Assembly: GCA_025456165.1 (NCBI GenBank)
Contig: JALOLI010000211.1
Span: 1-5,580, forward strand
Length of the DNA: 5,580 nucleotides
From: Acidimicrobiia bacterium
Lineage (GTDB): Bacteria; Actinomycetota; Acidimicrobiia; UBA5794; UBA11373
Direction of reading: 5' to 3'
A program made the translations under genes and the position numbers. Within the stretch, counting starts at the first letter, position 1; each line of letters opens with the position of its first letter. Under the pieces are notes generated by a model. That model was not told the origin of the DNA and made no database searches. It saw only the letters and a program-made list of their open reading frames with translations. Shown here in pieces: positions 1 through 4,995 of the stretch.

Positions 1-489
1 GGCGGTGCGGCGCAGGGTGCCGTCGTCGGGCGCCTCGAGGCCGGCGATGATGTCGTCCACGGCGGGGGCCAGGGCCTCGATCTCGAGCACCAGCGCCACG
101 TGGGCCTCGGCCAGGGCCGGCGGCACGTCGGCCTCAGCGGCGACGTCGCTCTCCCAGTCGGCGATGTTCGCCCGAACCGCCTCGAAAGAGGCCTTGGCCT
201 CGCCGATGGCCACCTGGCGCGCCTCCCAGTCGGAGTTGATCCCGTCCACGTCGCCCGCGAAGGCGTTCAGTTGGGTCTCGTAGACGTCCAGGGTCACCAG
301 GAAGGCGGCCACGTCGAGGGGCAGGGTGGTCGTGGTCGTCGTCGAGGGCGGGGGCAGCGTGGTGGTGGTGCCGGCCTCGCTCTCGGCCGGCTCCAGGGTG
401 TTCACGAAGGTGATGGTGAGCACGATCATCGCCAGGATGATCAGCGGCAGGATCCAGCGTCCGTGCTTCGGGTCCGGGTTCCGGGGCAC
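1..489 (-). CDS. Membrane-anchored extracytoplasmic protein, unknown function (C-terminus outside window)
   Basis: Not recognised as a known family. The minus-strand frame is open from the GTG at 489-487 to the left edge, giving 163 residues with no stop; the C-terminus lies outside the window. The protein begins MPRNPDPKHGRW with a short basic N-tail, then one hydrophobic helix at about residues 12-32. A Thr/Pro linker follows, with four Thr at 41-44 and six at 50-55. The rest is an acidic, Ala/Glu-rich, probably alpha-helical region (about 59-163). The basic N-tail predicts an N-in, C-out single-pass anchor, so the helical part should lie outside the membrane. Trp and hydrophobic residues (NSDWEARQ, NIADWESDV) recur with helical spacing, so a helical bundle or short coiled coil is possible. 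No catalytic motif is visible. The GTG is chosen because it directly precedes the membrane segment and lies 6 nt after a TACCGT box; no convincing Shine-Dalgarno is seen. Divergently oriented to the pterin cluster. Confidence 0.72.
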   Translation of the reverse strand, partial: MPRNPDPKHGRWILPLIILAMIVLTITFVNTLEPAESEAGTTTTLPPPSTTTTTTLPLDVAAFLVTLDVYETQLNAFAGDVDGINSDWEARQVAIGEAKASFEAVRANIADWESDVAAEADVPPALAEAHVALVLEIEALAPAVDDIIAGLEAPDDGTLRRTA

Positions 490-495
490 GGGCAA

Positions 496-501
496 ACGGT
501 A
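496..501 (-). promoter_or_regulatory. Putative -10 box for a leaderless minus-strand transcript
   Basis: On the minus strand TACCGT (TAnnnT consensus) ends 6 nt before the GTG at 489, the spacing expected if transcription starts at or next to the start codon. A TTGACG lies at 528-523, but its 21-nt spacer is longer than the usual 16-18, so the -35 assignment is doubtful. It faces away from the box at 535-540, so the two divergent promoters share a 59-bp gap and probably overlapping -35 regions. Confidence 0.45.
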
Positions 502-534
502 GTCGTTTCCCGGGGTTCTTCCCGTCAAAGCGGC

Positions 535-540
535 TACCCT
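535..540 (+). promoter_or_regulatory. Putative -10 box for the pterin/folate cluster
   Basis: TACCCT matches TAnnnT and ends 8 nt before the GTG at 549, with no Shine-Dalgarno between them. This suggests a leaderless mRNA. No good -35 hexamer is visible at the expected distance. The call rests on the -10 match and on the same arrangement at other starts in this window. Confidence 0.42.
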
Positions 541-548
541 CGCCGGCC

Positions 549-1277
549 GTGGAACTGCAGGGAACCACCGCGCTGGTCACCGGCGGGGCTCGCCGGGTGG
601 GGCGGGCGATCGCCCTCGGCCTGGCTGAGTCCGGCTGCGACCTGGTGATCCATTTCGGCTCGGGGGCGGACGAGGCGGCGGCCGCCGCTTTTGAGGCACG
701 GGCGCTCGGGGTGCGGGCGGTGACGGTGGGAGCGGATCTGGCCGATCCTGCCGCCCCGGAAGGCCTCCTGGCGGCGGCAGGCGACCTGGGCCCGGTCCGG
801 GTGCTGGTCAACAGCGCCGCCGTCTTCCCCGACGACGAACTGGCCGGCATCACGCCGGAGGGGTGGGATCACACCCTGGCGGTCAATCTGCGCGCCCCGG
901 TGCTGCTGACCCGGGCCTTCGCCGGGGCTCTGCCGGAGGGCCTGGAGGGGGCGGTGGTCAACGTCACCGACTGGCGCACCGAGCGGCCCTACCGCGACCA
1001 CTTCTCCTACACCGTGGCCAAGGGCGGCCTCGACACCTTCACGCTGGCGGCGGCCGAGGCCCTCGCCCCCCGCATCCGGGTCAACGCCGTGGCGCTGGGC
1101 GCCATCCTCCCCCCTCCCGGCCGGGGGTCGGACTACCTGAAGGACCTGGCCCGGCAGATCCCGGCCGGCCGGCCCGGGGGGACCGACCCGGTGGTGGCGG
1201 CGCTCCTCTTCCTGCTGCGCAACCCCTTCGTCACCGGGGAGATCCTGCGGGTGGACGGCGGGGCCCACCTGCGGTAG
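549..1277 (+). CDS. Pteridine reductase-type short-chain dehydrogenase (PTR1/FolM-like SDR)
   Basis: A 242-aa classical SDR with a Rossmann fold that probably uses NADPH to reduce a dihydropterin or dihydrofolate in the cytoplasm. The dinucleotide-binding motif is TGGARRVG at residues 11-18, the TGxxxRxG form typical of pteridine reductases, with Arg16 at the position that in PTR1 contacts cofactor and pterin. Other SDR landmarks are D63 after beta-3, NSAA at 88-91 (variant of NNAG), N113, and YTVAK at 154-158 with catalytic Tyr154 and Lys158. The usual catalytic Ser is absent: Asp141 lies exactly 13 residues before the Tyr, the same spacing as the Asp-Tyr pair of Leishmania PTR1. VDGG near the C-terminus (beta-7) is also standard. 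The start is GTG, giving MELQGTTALVTGG, as expected for an SDR N-terminus. It is the first gene of a cluster with a FolB/FolX-like enzyme and FolK, which supports a pterin substrate. It could be a dihydromonapterin reductase, a DHFR substitute, or, less likely, a FabG-like ketoreductase. Confidence 0.87.
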   Translation: MELQGTTALVTGGARRVGRAIALGLAESGCDLVIHFGSGADEAAAAAFEARALGVRAVTVGADLADPAAPEGLLAAAGDLGPVRVLVNSAAVFPDDELAGITPEGWDHTLAVNLRAPVLLTRAFAGALPEGLEGAVVNVTDWRTERPYRDHFSYTVAKGGLDTFTLAAAEALAPRIRVNAVALGAILPPPGRGSDYLKDLARQIPAGRPGGTDPVVAALLFLLRNPFVTGEILRVDGGAHLR

Positions 1278-1291
1278 ACGGCTTCGCCGGA

Positions 1292-1297
1292 TACAGT
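1292..1297 (+). promoter_or_regulatory. Putative -10 box for the folB/X-folK pair
   Basis: TACAGT matches TAnnnT and ends 7 nt before the GTG at 1305, inside the 27-bp gap after the SDR stop codon. No Shine-Dalgarno is present in the gap. It may give an internal leaderless transcript for the next two genes in addition to read-through. No clear -35 is seen. Confidence 0.42.
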
Positions 1298-1304
1298 CGG
1301 CGCC

Positions 1305-1673
1305 GTGGATCGCATCGTCATCAAGGACCTCCTGGTGCGGGGCATCGTCGGCATCAACCCCGATGAGCGGGAGCACGAGCAGGACATCCTGGTGAACGCC
1401 ACGCTGTGGGCCGACACCCGCCCGGCGGCGGCGAGCGACGCCATCGAGGACGCGGTCAACTACCGCTCGGTGGCCAAGGCGATGATCGCCCACATCCGCG
1501 AGGGCCGTCCCCATCTAGTCGAGCGCCTCGCCGCCGAACTGGCCGACATGTGCCTGGCGGCCGACCCCCGGGTCGCCGAGGTGGAGATCGCCGTGGAAAA
1601 GCCCGGGGCCCTGCGCTACGCCCGGTCGGTGGGGGTGGTGATCCACCGGCGGCGCGGCGGGGAGCCGGGATGA
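1305..1673 (+). CDS. folB: Dihydroneopterin aldolase / epimerase-family enzyme (FolB/FolX)
   Basis: A 122-aa single-domain tunnelling-fold (T-fold) enzyme of the dihydroneopterin aldolase family. The family cleaves 7,8-dihydroneopterin to 6-hydroxymethyl-7,8-dihydropterin and glycolaldehyde, and also epimerises the side chain. By recalled alignment to Staphylococcus aureus FolB, the active-site positions are kept: Glu21 (E22), Tyr53 in VNYRSV (Y54), Glu73 in LVERLA (E74) and Lys99 in VEKPGA (K100). The N-terminal GIVGI replaces the common GxHG of FolB. QDILVN, AVNYRSVAK and ALRYARSV strongly recall E. coli FolX, the dihydroneopterin triphosphate 2'-epimerase. The symbol folB is therefore a family-level label and folX-type activity is a real alternative. 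The start is GTG, read as leaderless. The stop overlaps the folK start in ATGA (1670-1673), implying translational coupling. FolK next door needs the aldolase product, which favours FolB activity. Confidence 0.88.
   Translation: MDRIVIKDLLVRGIVGINPDEREHEQDILVNATLWADTRPAAASDAIEDAVNYRSVAKAMIAHIREGRPHLVERLAAELADMCLAADPRVAEVEIAVEKPGALRYARSVGVVIHRRRGGEPG
1659..1664 (+). promoter_or_regulatory. Ribosome binding site of folK
   Basis: GGGGAG inside the end of the preceding gene, 5 nt before the ATG at 1670. It decides the folK start: the frame is open further upstream, but only this start gives a normal FolK N-terminus. Confidence 0.65.
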
Positions 1674-2197
1674 CCCGGCGCCGGGCCCTGGTGGCGCTCG
1701 GCAGCAACATCGCTCCGGAGCGGAACCTGCCCGCGGCGGCGGCGCGGCTGGCGGGAACGCCGGGCATCGAGGTGCTGAAGGCCAGCGGCGTCTACGAGAG
1801 CCCGCCACTCGGGCGCCCGGGAGACCCCTGTTTCCACAATGCCGCCCTGCTGATGGAGACCACCCTCTCGCCCGAGGCGCTGCGGGAGGAGTTCCGCCGG
1901 GTGGAGGCGGCGCTGGGCCGGGCGCGCGGGGCCGACCGCTACGCCCCGCGGCCCATTGACATCGACCTGGCCGCCTTCGAGGGCTTCGAGGGGGAGGTGG
2001 GGGGCAGCCTTGTGCCCGACCCCGAGATCCCGCACCGGGCCTTCCTGGCCCTGCCCCTCGCCGAGGTCGCACCGGAGTGGGTGCATTCCCCCGCGGGCCG
2101 CACCCTGGCCGAGATTGGCGCCGGCTTCGACCTCGCCGTCGAGCAGGTGCGGCGCCTTGGGGACGCGCTCGGGATGCCGCCCCGGCCCGGTGCCTGA
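1670..2197 (+). CDS. folK: 2-amino-4-hydroxy-6-hydroxymethyldihydropteridine pyrophosphokinase (HPPK)
   Basis: A 175-aa HPPK that transfers pyrophosphate from ATP to 6-hydroxymethyl-7,8-dihydropterin, the step before FolP in folate synthesis. Family landmarks occur in order: ALGSNIAPERNL at 9-20; VYESPPLG at 41-48; the pterin-side CFHNAA at 54-59; ALGRARG at 81-87; and DRYAPRPIDIDL at 89-100. Asp97 and Asp99 there match the two Mg-binding Asp of E. coli HPPK, and Arg84, Arg90 and Arg94 are typical phosphate contacts. The C-terminal IPHRAF...LPLAEVAP block (about 122-137) is also standard. The usual GPR before the Asp pair is APR here, a small oddity. The ATG start is fixed by the ATGA overlap and the GGGGAG site. 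The last 20 or so residues (VEQVRRLGDALGM and a Pro-rich tail) go slightly past the usual core. No folP or folE is present in the window. Confidence 0.95.
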   Translation: MTRRRALVALGSNIAPERNLPAAAARLAGTPGIEVLKASGVYESPPLGRPGDPCFHNAALLMETTLSPEALREEFRRVEAALGRARGADRYAPRPIDIDLAAFEGFEGEVGGSLVPDPEIPHRAFLALPLAEVAPEWVHSPAGRTLAEIGAGFDLAVEQVRRLGDALGMPPRPGA

Positions 2198-2294
2198 GCG
2201 GAGGGTGCCGCTCGGGGAACCCGGGACGGGTTGCGCGGCGTCTCAAGGGTGAGGCGACGGTGCCGCAACGCGGGCCCTCCCACCCGCGGCGGCG

Positions 2295-2319
2295 GCCGGG
2301 CCGGATCCCTCGGCCCGGC
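2295..2319 (+). terminator. GC-rich hairpin downstream of folK, possible terminator
   Basis: A perfect 9-bp inverted repeat (2295-2303 pairing with 2311-2319, GCCGGGCCG and CGGCCCGGC) around a 7-nt loop, about 100 nt after the folK stop. It lacks a T tract, as many high-GC actinobacterial terminators do, so it could equally be an mRNA-stability structure. Apart from hairpins and the promoter at its end, the 270-bp gap 2198-2467 shows no gene or RNA I can support. Confidence 0.38.
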
Positions 2320-2381
2320 GAGCCGTCCGCCTCGACGACGCCGCCGCGCCGACGGTCAGCTCCCCGCTCCCTCCTCCCGTC

Positions 2382-2397
2382 GGCGCCGGGCGGCGCC
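2382..2397 (+). terminator. Short GC hairpin in the same gap
   Basis: GGCGCC at 2382-2387 and again at 2392-2397, pairing as a 6-bp stem with a 4-nt GGGC loop and followed by TTC. Each arm is itself palindromic, so it may be chance in such GC-rich DNA. It could be a second weak termination structure before the promoter at 2432. Confidence 0.22.
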
Positions 2398-2431
2398 TTC
2401 CTGCCCGCTGGGGCCTCGCCGCGCGAGAGTC

Positions 2432-2460
2432 TTGAAGGCCCCCGTGGGCTGCGGTACCTT
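2432..2460 (+). promoter_or_regulatory. Sigma70-type promoter for the small-peptide/TcpC-like unit
   Basis: TTGAAG (2432-2437), a 17-nt spacer, then TACCTT (2455-2460). The -10 ends 7 nt before the GTG at 2468. Spacing and both hexamers fit a housekeeping-sigma promoter, the best in the window. The short distance implies a leaderless transcript beginning at or near the GTG. Confidence 0.65.
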
Positions 2461-2467
2461 CGGCGGC

Positions 2468-2749
2468 GTGGATTCCGCCGTTGCGGCGGTCCGCCTTCCC
2501 CCGGTCGCCCGTGCCGTTGGCATTGCCCTGTGCACCCTGGCCTGCACCCTGGCTGCGGTGCCTCCTGCCGGAGCGCGAGCTCTGACGCCTCCGCCGTTGC
2601 GGCTCGCCGTGGTGTGGGGGCGCCCCTCCTGGTCGCCCCTGGGCCCCGTGGCGCTGGCGCCCCCGCCCGGGCGCTGGGAGGCGGCCTGGGCAGCCGGCGG
2701 TCCCCTCACCCTGCCCATCCCCCCGAGGAGCCTGCATGGAAGAGCATGA
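2468..2749 (+). CDS. Small secreted Pro/Trp-rich protein, unknown function
   Basis: Unrecognised 93-aa protein. It starts at the GTG placed 7 nt after a good -10 box, which is why longer in-frame extensions upstream are rejected. Residues 1-38 look like a signal peptide: basic residues at 9 and 15, hydrophobic core VGIALCTLACTLAAV at 17-31, then a small-residue cleavage region ending AGARA (34-38). The predicted mature peptide of about 55 residues starts LTPPPLRL and holds several Trp (50, 55, 70, 74) and many Pro. No cysteine remains after cleavage; Cys22 and Cys26 lie in the hydrophobic core and no convincing lipobox is seen. The 3' end overlaps the next gene by 14 nt, implying coupled translation and a joint role at the envelope. 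Support is promoter, signal peptide and coupling; no homologue is recognised. Confidence 0.62.
   Translation: MDSAVAAVRLPPVARAVGIALCTLACTLAAVPPAGARALTPPPLRLAVVWGRPSWSPLGPVALAPPPGRWEAAWAAGGPLTLPIPPRSLHGRA
2725..2730 (+). promoter_or_regulatory. Ribosome binding site of the TcpC-like gene
   Basis: GAGGAG 5 nt before the ATG at 2736, within the end of the upstream small gene. It fixes the start and shows canonical translation for this second gene, unlike the apparently leaderless first gene. Confidence 0.75.
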
Positions 2750-3620
2750 GGAGTTCGAGCAGATCCCGTGGTCCGAGCTGACCACCCGGCCGCCCGACCG
2801 CCGGCGGCGTCTCATCTACCTGGTGGCCGGGGGACTGGGGGCGCTGATCCTGGTGGTGCTGGTGGCCCGGGCCTTCATGTCCTCGTCGCCGGCGGTGCCG
2901 GTGGCGCCTTCGATCACCCTGGCCCAGTCGGACACCACGGCCGCCACCGCGGCCGCCGTCCCGACCACGGTGGCGGCGGCCTCGCCGGCCCCGTCGCTGC
3001 TCTATCGGGAGGCCGACCTCATGGCGTTTCCGGCCACGCCGGGTGAGCGGGCTGCGGTGGCCCGCGCTGAGTGGTTCGTCACCGACTATTTCACCGCCGA
3101 CCTGGAGCCGACCGGGTCGGCCGACGTGCGGGCCGCCCTGCCCGGGGGCGCGGCGATGCCCGAGATGCCCCAGGACTCGGCGGGGAGCCTTTCCTACGTC
3201 GAGTGGGCCCGGGCCTTCCGGGTGGAGGAGGTAGCCGACGGCCGATACCGGGTGGGGGTGGTGTTCCGCTCGCTGGGCGCGCCACCCGAACGGGGCTTCT
3301 ACCGGCTCCCGGTGCGGGCGGTCGAGGTGACCGTCGCGGTGGCGGCCGACGGGGGCTCCACGGTGGTCGACCTGCCCACCCCGGTGGCGCTGCCTGCCGG
3401 GCCGCAAGCGGAGGCCTGGGCCGAGGAGACGGCCGAGGCCCCGCGATGGGTGCTCGACGCCGCCGTGGCTCTGGTCGCCGGCTGGGGGACCGAGCCGCGC
3501 CTGGCCGGGGCCCAAGCCGGCGAAGGCGGCTGGCGGGTGGTGCTCACCCTGGCCGACGAGGTGGGCAACCGCTGGCCGGTAGTGGTGTCGGTAGCGGGCC
3601 GGGCCGAGGTGGGCGGTTGA
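2736..3620 (+). CDS. Single-pass membrane protein, TcpC-like (conjugation/secretion-associated) candidate
   Basis: A 294-aa protein with an acidic cytoplasmic N-tail (MEEHEEFEQIPWSEL), a basic PPDRRRR stop at 19-25 and one membrane helix at about 26-47. An Ala/Thr/Pro linker (about 50-87) follows, then an extracytoplasmic part of about 200 residues. That part appears to have two alpha+beta halves, roughly 92-205 (including AEWFVTDYFTAD at 111-122) and 225-290, joined by a Pro/Ala segment. Both halves look like NTF2-like folds: helix first, then beta strands such as YRVGVVFRSL, VEVTVAVAAD, GWRVVLTLAD and NRWPVVVSVAG. TM plus two NTF2-like domains is the layout of TcpC-type proteins, VirB8-like scaffolds of Gram-positive conjugation machines; the assignment comes from layout and resemblance and is not proven. 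No ATPase or relaxase partner is in the window. It overlaps the small secreted gene by 14 nt and shares its promoter. It could also be an unrelated envelope protein. Confidence 0.6.
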   Translation: MEEHEEFEQIPWSELTTRPPDRRRRLIYLVAGGLGALILVVLVARAFMSSSPAVPVAPSITLAQSDTTAATAAAVPTTVAAASPAPSLLYREADLMAFPATPGERAAVARAEWFVTDYFTADLEPTGSADVRAALPGGAAMPEMPQDSAGSLSYVEWARAFRVEEVADGRYRVGVVFRSLGAPPERGFYRLPVRAVEVTVAVAADGGSTVVDLPTPVALPAGPQAEAWAEETAEAPRWVLDAAVALVAGWGTEPRLAGAQAGEGGWRVVLTLADEVGNRWPVVVSVAGRAEVGG

Positions 3621-3626
3621 GGCGCG

Positions 3627-3639
3627 GGCGGGATCCGCC
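3627..3639. terminator. Weak hairpin between convergent genes
   Basis: GGCGG, loop GAT, CCGCC in the 44-bp gap between convergent stop codons (3620 and 3665). Only 5 bp and without a T run; it could act as a short bidirectional terminator or be chance. Confidence 0.22.
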
Positions 3640-3664
3640 GGTCCGCTCCAAACCGACCTAACGC

Positions 3665-4972
3665 TCAGCCTGCCACGAGCCGCCCGTAGATGTCGGCTCC
3701 ACCGACGGAGTTGATGCGTCCGTCTTCCCAGATGACCAGGTAGTCGCCGGCGGTTCGGTTCCAGGCCACCGCCGGCCGGAGATCCCACATTGTGGCTCCC
3801 GGCCCGCAGATGCGGAATTCCCCCCCGCTAGGTACGGCGTCGCCGGCCAACCTCCGCCCGAATACATCCGATTTCCGGGCCGCCAGGTTCCGATCGTCCT
3901 CCCAGACGACCAGGTACTCGTCGGCGTCGTGGTTCCATGCCACCGCCGGCGTGCCAGCGCCCTGCGGGGCGCCGGCGCTTCGTATGCGCACGTCGCTGCC
4001 CAGCGGCTGGCCGTCGGCGCCAACCCGGTGGCCGTAGATGCTCGACCCGGTGAGAGAACGCCCGTCAAGCCAGACGACTAGGTACTCGTGGGCAGCCTGG
4101 TTCCACGCCACCGCGGCCTGCCCTTCGTTGCTGGTAGCCGCGGGGCCGCTGATGCGGCGTTCAGGACCCACCGGTCCGCCGGTCGTGCTGAACCGCCGCC
4201 CGTAGATGTCCGTGCCGCGGGTGGCACCCTTGCGGTTGTCATCCCACACAACGAGGAACTGGTTGGTCGACTGCTTCGAGGCCACTGCGGGGTTACGGTC
4301 GTTGGCGGTGGCATCGGGCCCGCTGATGCGGCGTTCCGCGCCGATCGGTTGGCCATCGGTGCCCACTAGGCGCCCGTAGATGTCGTGGCCTCGAGTTGCC
4401 CACGAGCGCGAGTCGGACCAGACGACCAGGTACCTCTTCGCCGCCTGGTTCCAGGCGATAGCCGGGGTGAACTCGCTTGAAGTCGCGTTGGGACCGCTGA
4501 TACAGATGTCGTCTCCCAGGGGCCGGCCGTAGGCGCTCACTCGCCGTCCGTAGATGTCGGAACCGCTCGTCGCCGCAGCGCGTTCGTCCTCCCAGACGAC
4601 CAGGTACTCGTTTGTAGTCGGGTTCCAGGCCACGTCGGGCGTGTGTTCCCCTTCGGTGGCGTGCGGGCCGCTGATGCGGAAGTCATCCGCGATCGGCTTG
4701 GCATCCGCGCTCACTCGCCGCCCGTAAATGTCCCAACTGGTACCACTGCGCCCGTCTCGCCAGACGACTAGGTACTCGTCATCGGTCTCGTTCCAAGCCA
4801 CCGCCGCGTGAATCTCATCCTCTGTCGCATTCGAGCCGCTGATGAGAACGTCGGTGGCGGGCACAGGCGGGGCCTTGGCCGAGCTCGCTTCGTGGTGACC
4901 CGCTCCTGCTGGCCCAGCCAGCAGGAGCGCCCCGAACACGATTACGACGATCGGCCGGAAGAACCTGTGCAT
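3665..4972 (-). CDS. Secreted seven-repeat beta-propeller-like protein
   Basis: A 435-aa protein of unassigned function. Residues 1-24 form a signal peptide (MHRFFRPIVVIV, hydrophobic to about 19, AGA before cleavage). A short linker leads to seven tandem repeats of 56-58 residues starting at residues 44, 100, 158, 216, 274, 330 and 388, the last shortened to 48. The consensus runs ISGP-AT, PAVAWN, EYLVVWxDxR, then DIYGRRV, xDGQP(L/I)G. Each unit reads as a four-strand antiparallel blade with a conserved W-D-R turn, and seven copies fit a closed seven-bladed propeller, though the fold is inferred. Repeat 4 has ASK for AWN, and repeat 6 is the most diverged (IRSAGAP; DVFGRR). No catalytic residues stand out; a ligand-binding or surface role is likely. 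It lies 23 nt downstream of its paralogue with a strong Shine-Dalgarno, so the two are probably one operon. GC content looks lower than in the left half. Confidence 0.85.
   Translation of the reverse strand: MHRFFRPIVVIVFGALLLAGPAGAGHHEASSAKAPPVPATDVLISGSNATEDEIHAAVAWNETDDEYLVVWRDGRSGTSWDIYGRRVSADAKPIADDFRISGPHATEGEHTPDVAWNPTTNEYLVVWEDERAAATSGSDIYGRRVSAYGRPLGDDICISGPNATSSEFTPAIAWNQAAKRYLVVWSDSRSWATRGHDIYGRLVGTDGQPIGAERRISGPDATANDRNPAVASKQSTNQFLVVWDDNRKGATRGTDIYGRRFSTTGGPVGPERRISGPAATSNEGQAAVAWNQAAHEYLVVWLDGRSLTGSSIYGHRVGADGQPLGSDVRIRSAGAPQGAGTPAVAWNHDADEYLVVWEDDRNLAARKSDVFGRRLAGDAVPSGGEFRICGPGATMWDLRPAVAWNRTAGDYLVIWEDGRINSVGGADIYGRLVAG
3668..4843 (-). repeat. Seven tandem coding repeats of about 174 bp
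   Basis: DNA repeats encoding the propeller blades, with period 168-174 bp. Best-conserved DNA segments cover the DIYGR codons (cgtagatgtc on the plus strand, e.g. near 3685, 4200 and 4546) and the YLVVW-D-R codons. A 28-bp segment at 3894-3921 recurs identically at 4584-4611. Sequence between these cores has drifted, so the array is old or has been partly homogenised. Confidence 0.85.
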
Positions 4973-4978
4973 GTGATA

Positions 4979-4985
4979 CCCCCTC
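4979..4985 (-). promoter_or_regulatory. Ribosome binding site of the 435-aa propeller gene
   Basis: On the minus strand GAGGGGG, preceded by GGGA, lies 6 nt before the ATG at 4972, within the 23-nt gap after the upstream paralogue's stop. It fixes the ATG start. No promoter is evident in this gap, consistent with co-transcription. Confidence 0.7.
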
Positions 4986-4995
4986 TCCCGTGGGT

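Noticed and set aside
549..1277. Assignment of the SDR as FabG (3-oxoacyl-ACP reductase)
   Set aside because: The catalytic Ser is replaced by Asp at PTR1 spacing, the nucleotide motif is TGxxxRxG, and the neighbours are pterin enzymes.
534..1514. Long minus-strand open frame (326 codons) opposite the SDR and folB genes
   Set aside because: Its translation is a low-complexity Gly/Arg/His/Gln mix with no recognisable domain, and it lies wholly antisense to two genes with clear family motifs. Long antisense frames are expected at this GC content.
1406..1669. Upstream extension of the folK frame inside folB
   Set aside because: The extension translates to Arg/Gly/Pro-rich shadow sequence, while the ATG at 1670 has an RBS and gives a normal HPPK N-terminus.
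2231..2467. Upstream extension of the small secreted protein's frame
   Set aside because: It would add an Arg/Pro-rich stretch covering the hairpins and promoter; the GTG at 2468 directly precedes the signal peptide and follows the -10 box.
2077..2781. Plus-strand frame spanning the folK end and the gap
   Set aside because: No RBS, overlaps folK and the small gene in another frame, and gives a Pro/Arg/Ser-rich product without domain character.
2706..3788. Minus-strand open frame of 360 codons opposite the TcpC-like gene
   Set aside because: Arg/Gly/His-rich shadow translation; the plus strand has a good ribosome site, membrane helix and ordered domain pattern.
3665..4972. WD40 repeat protein
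   Set aside because: The W-D-R motif lies mid-blade and the GH...WD signature is absent; period 56-58 residues instead of about 40.
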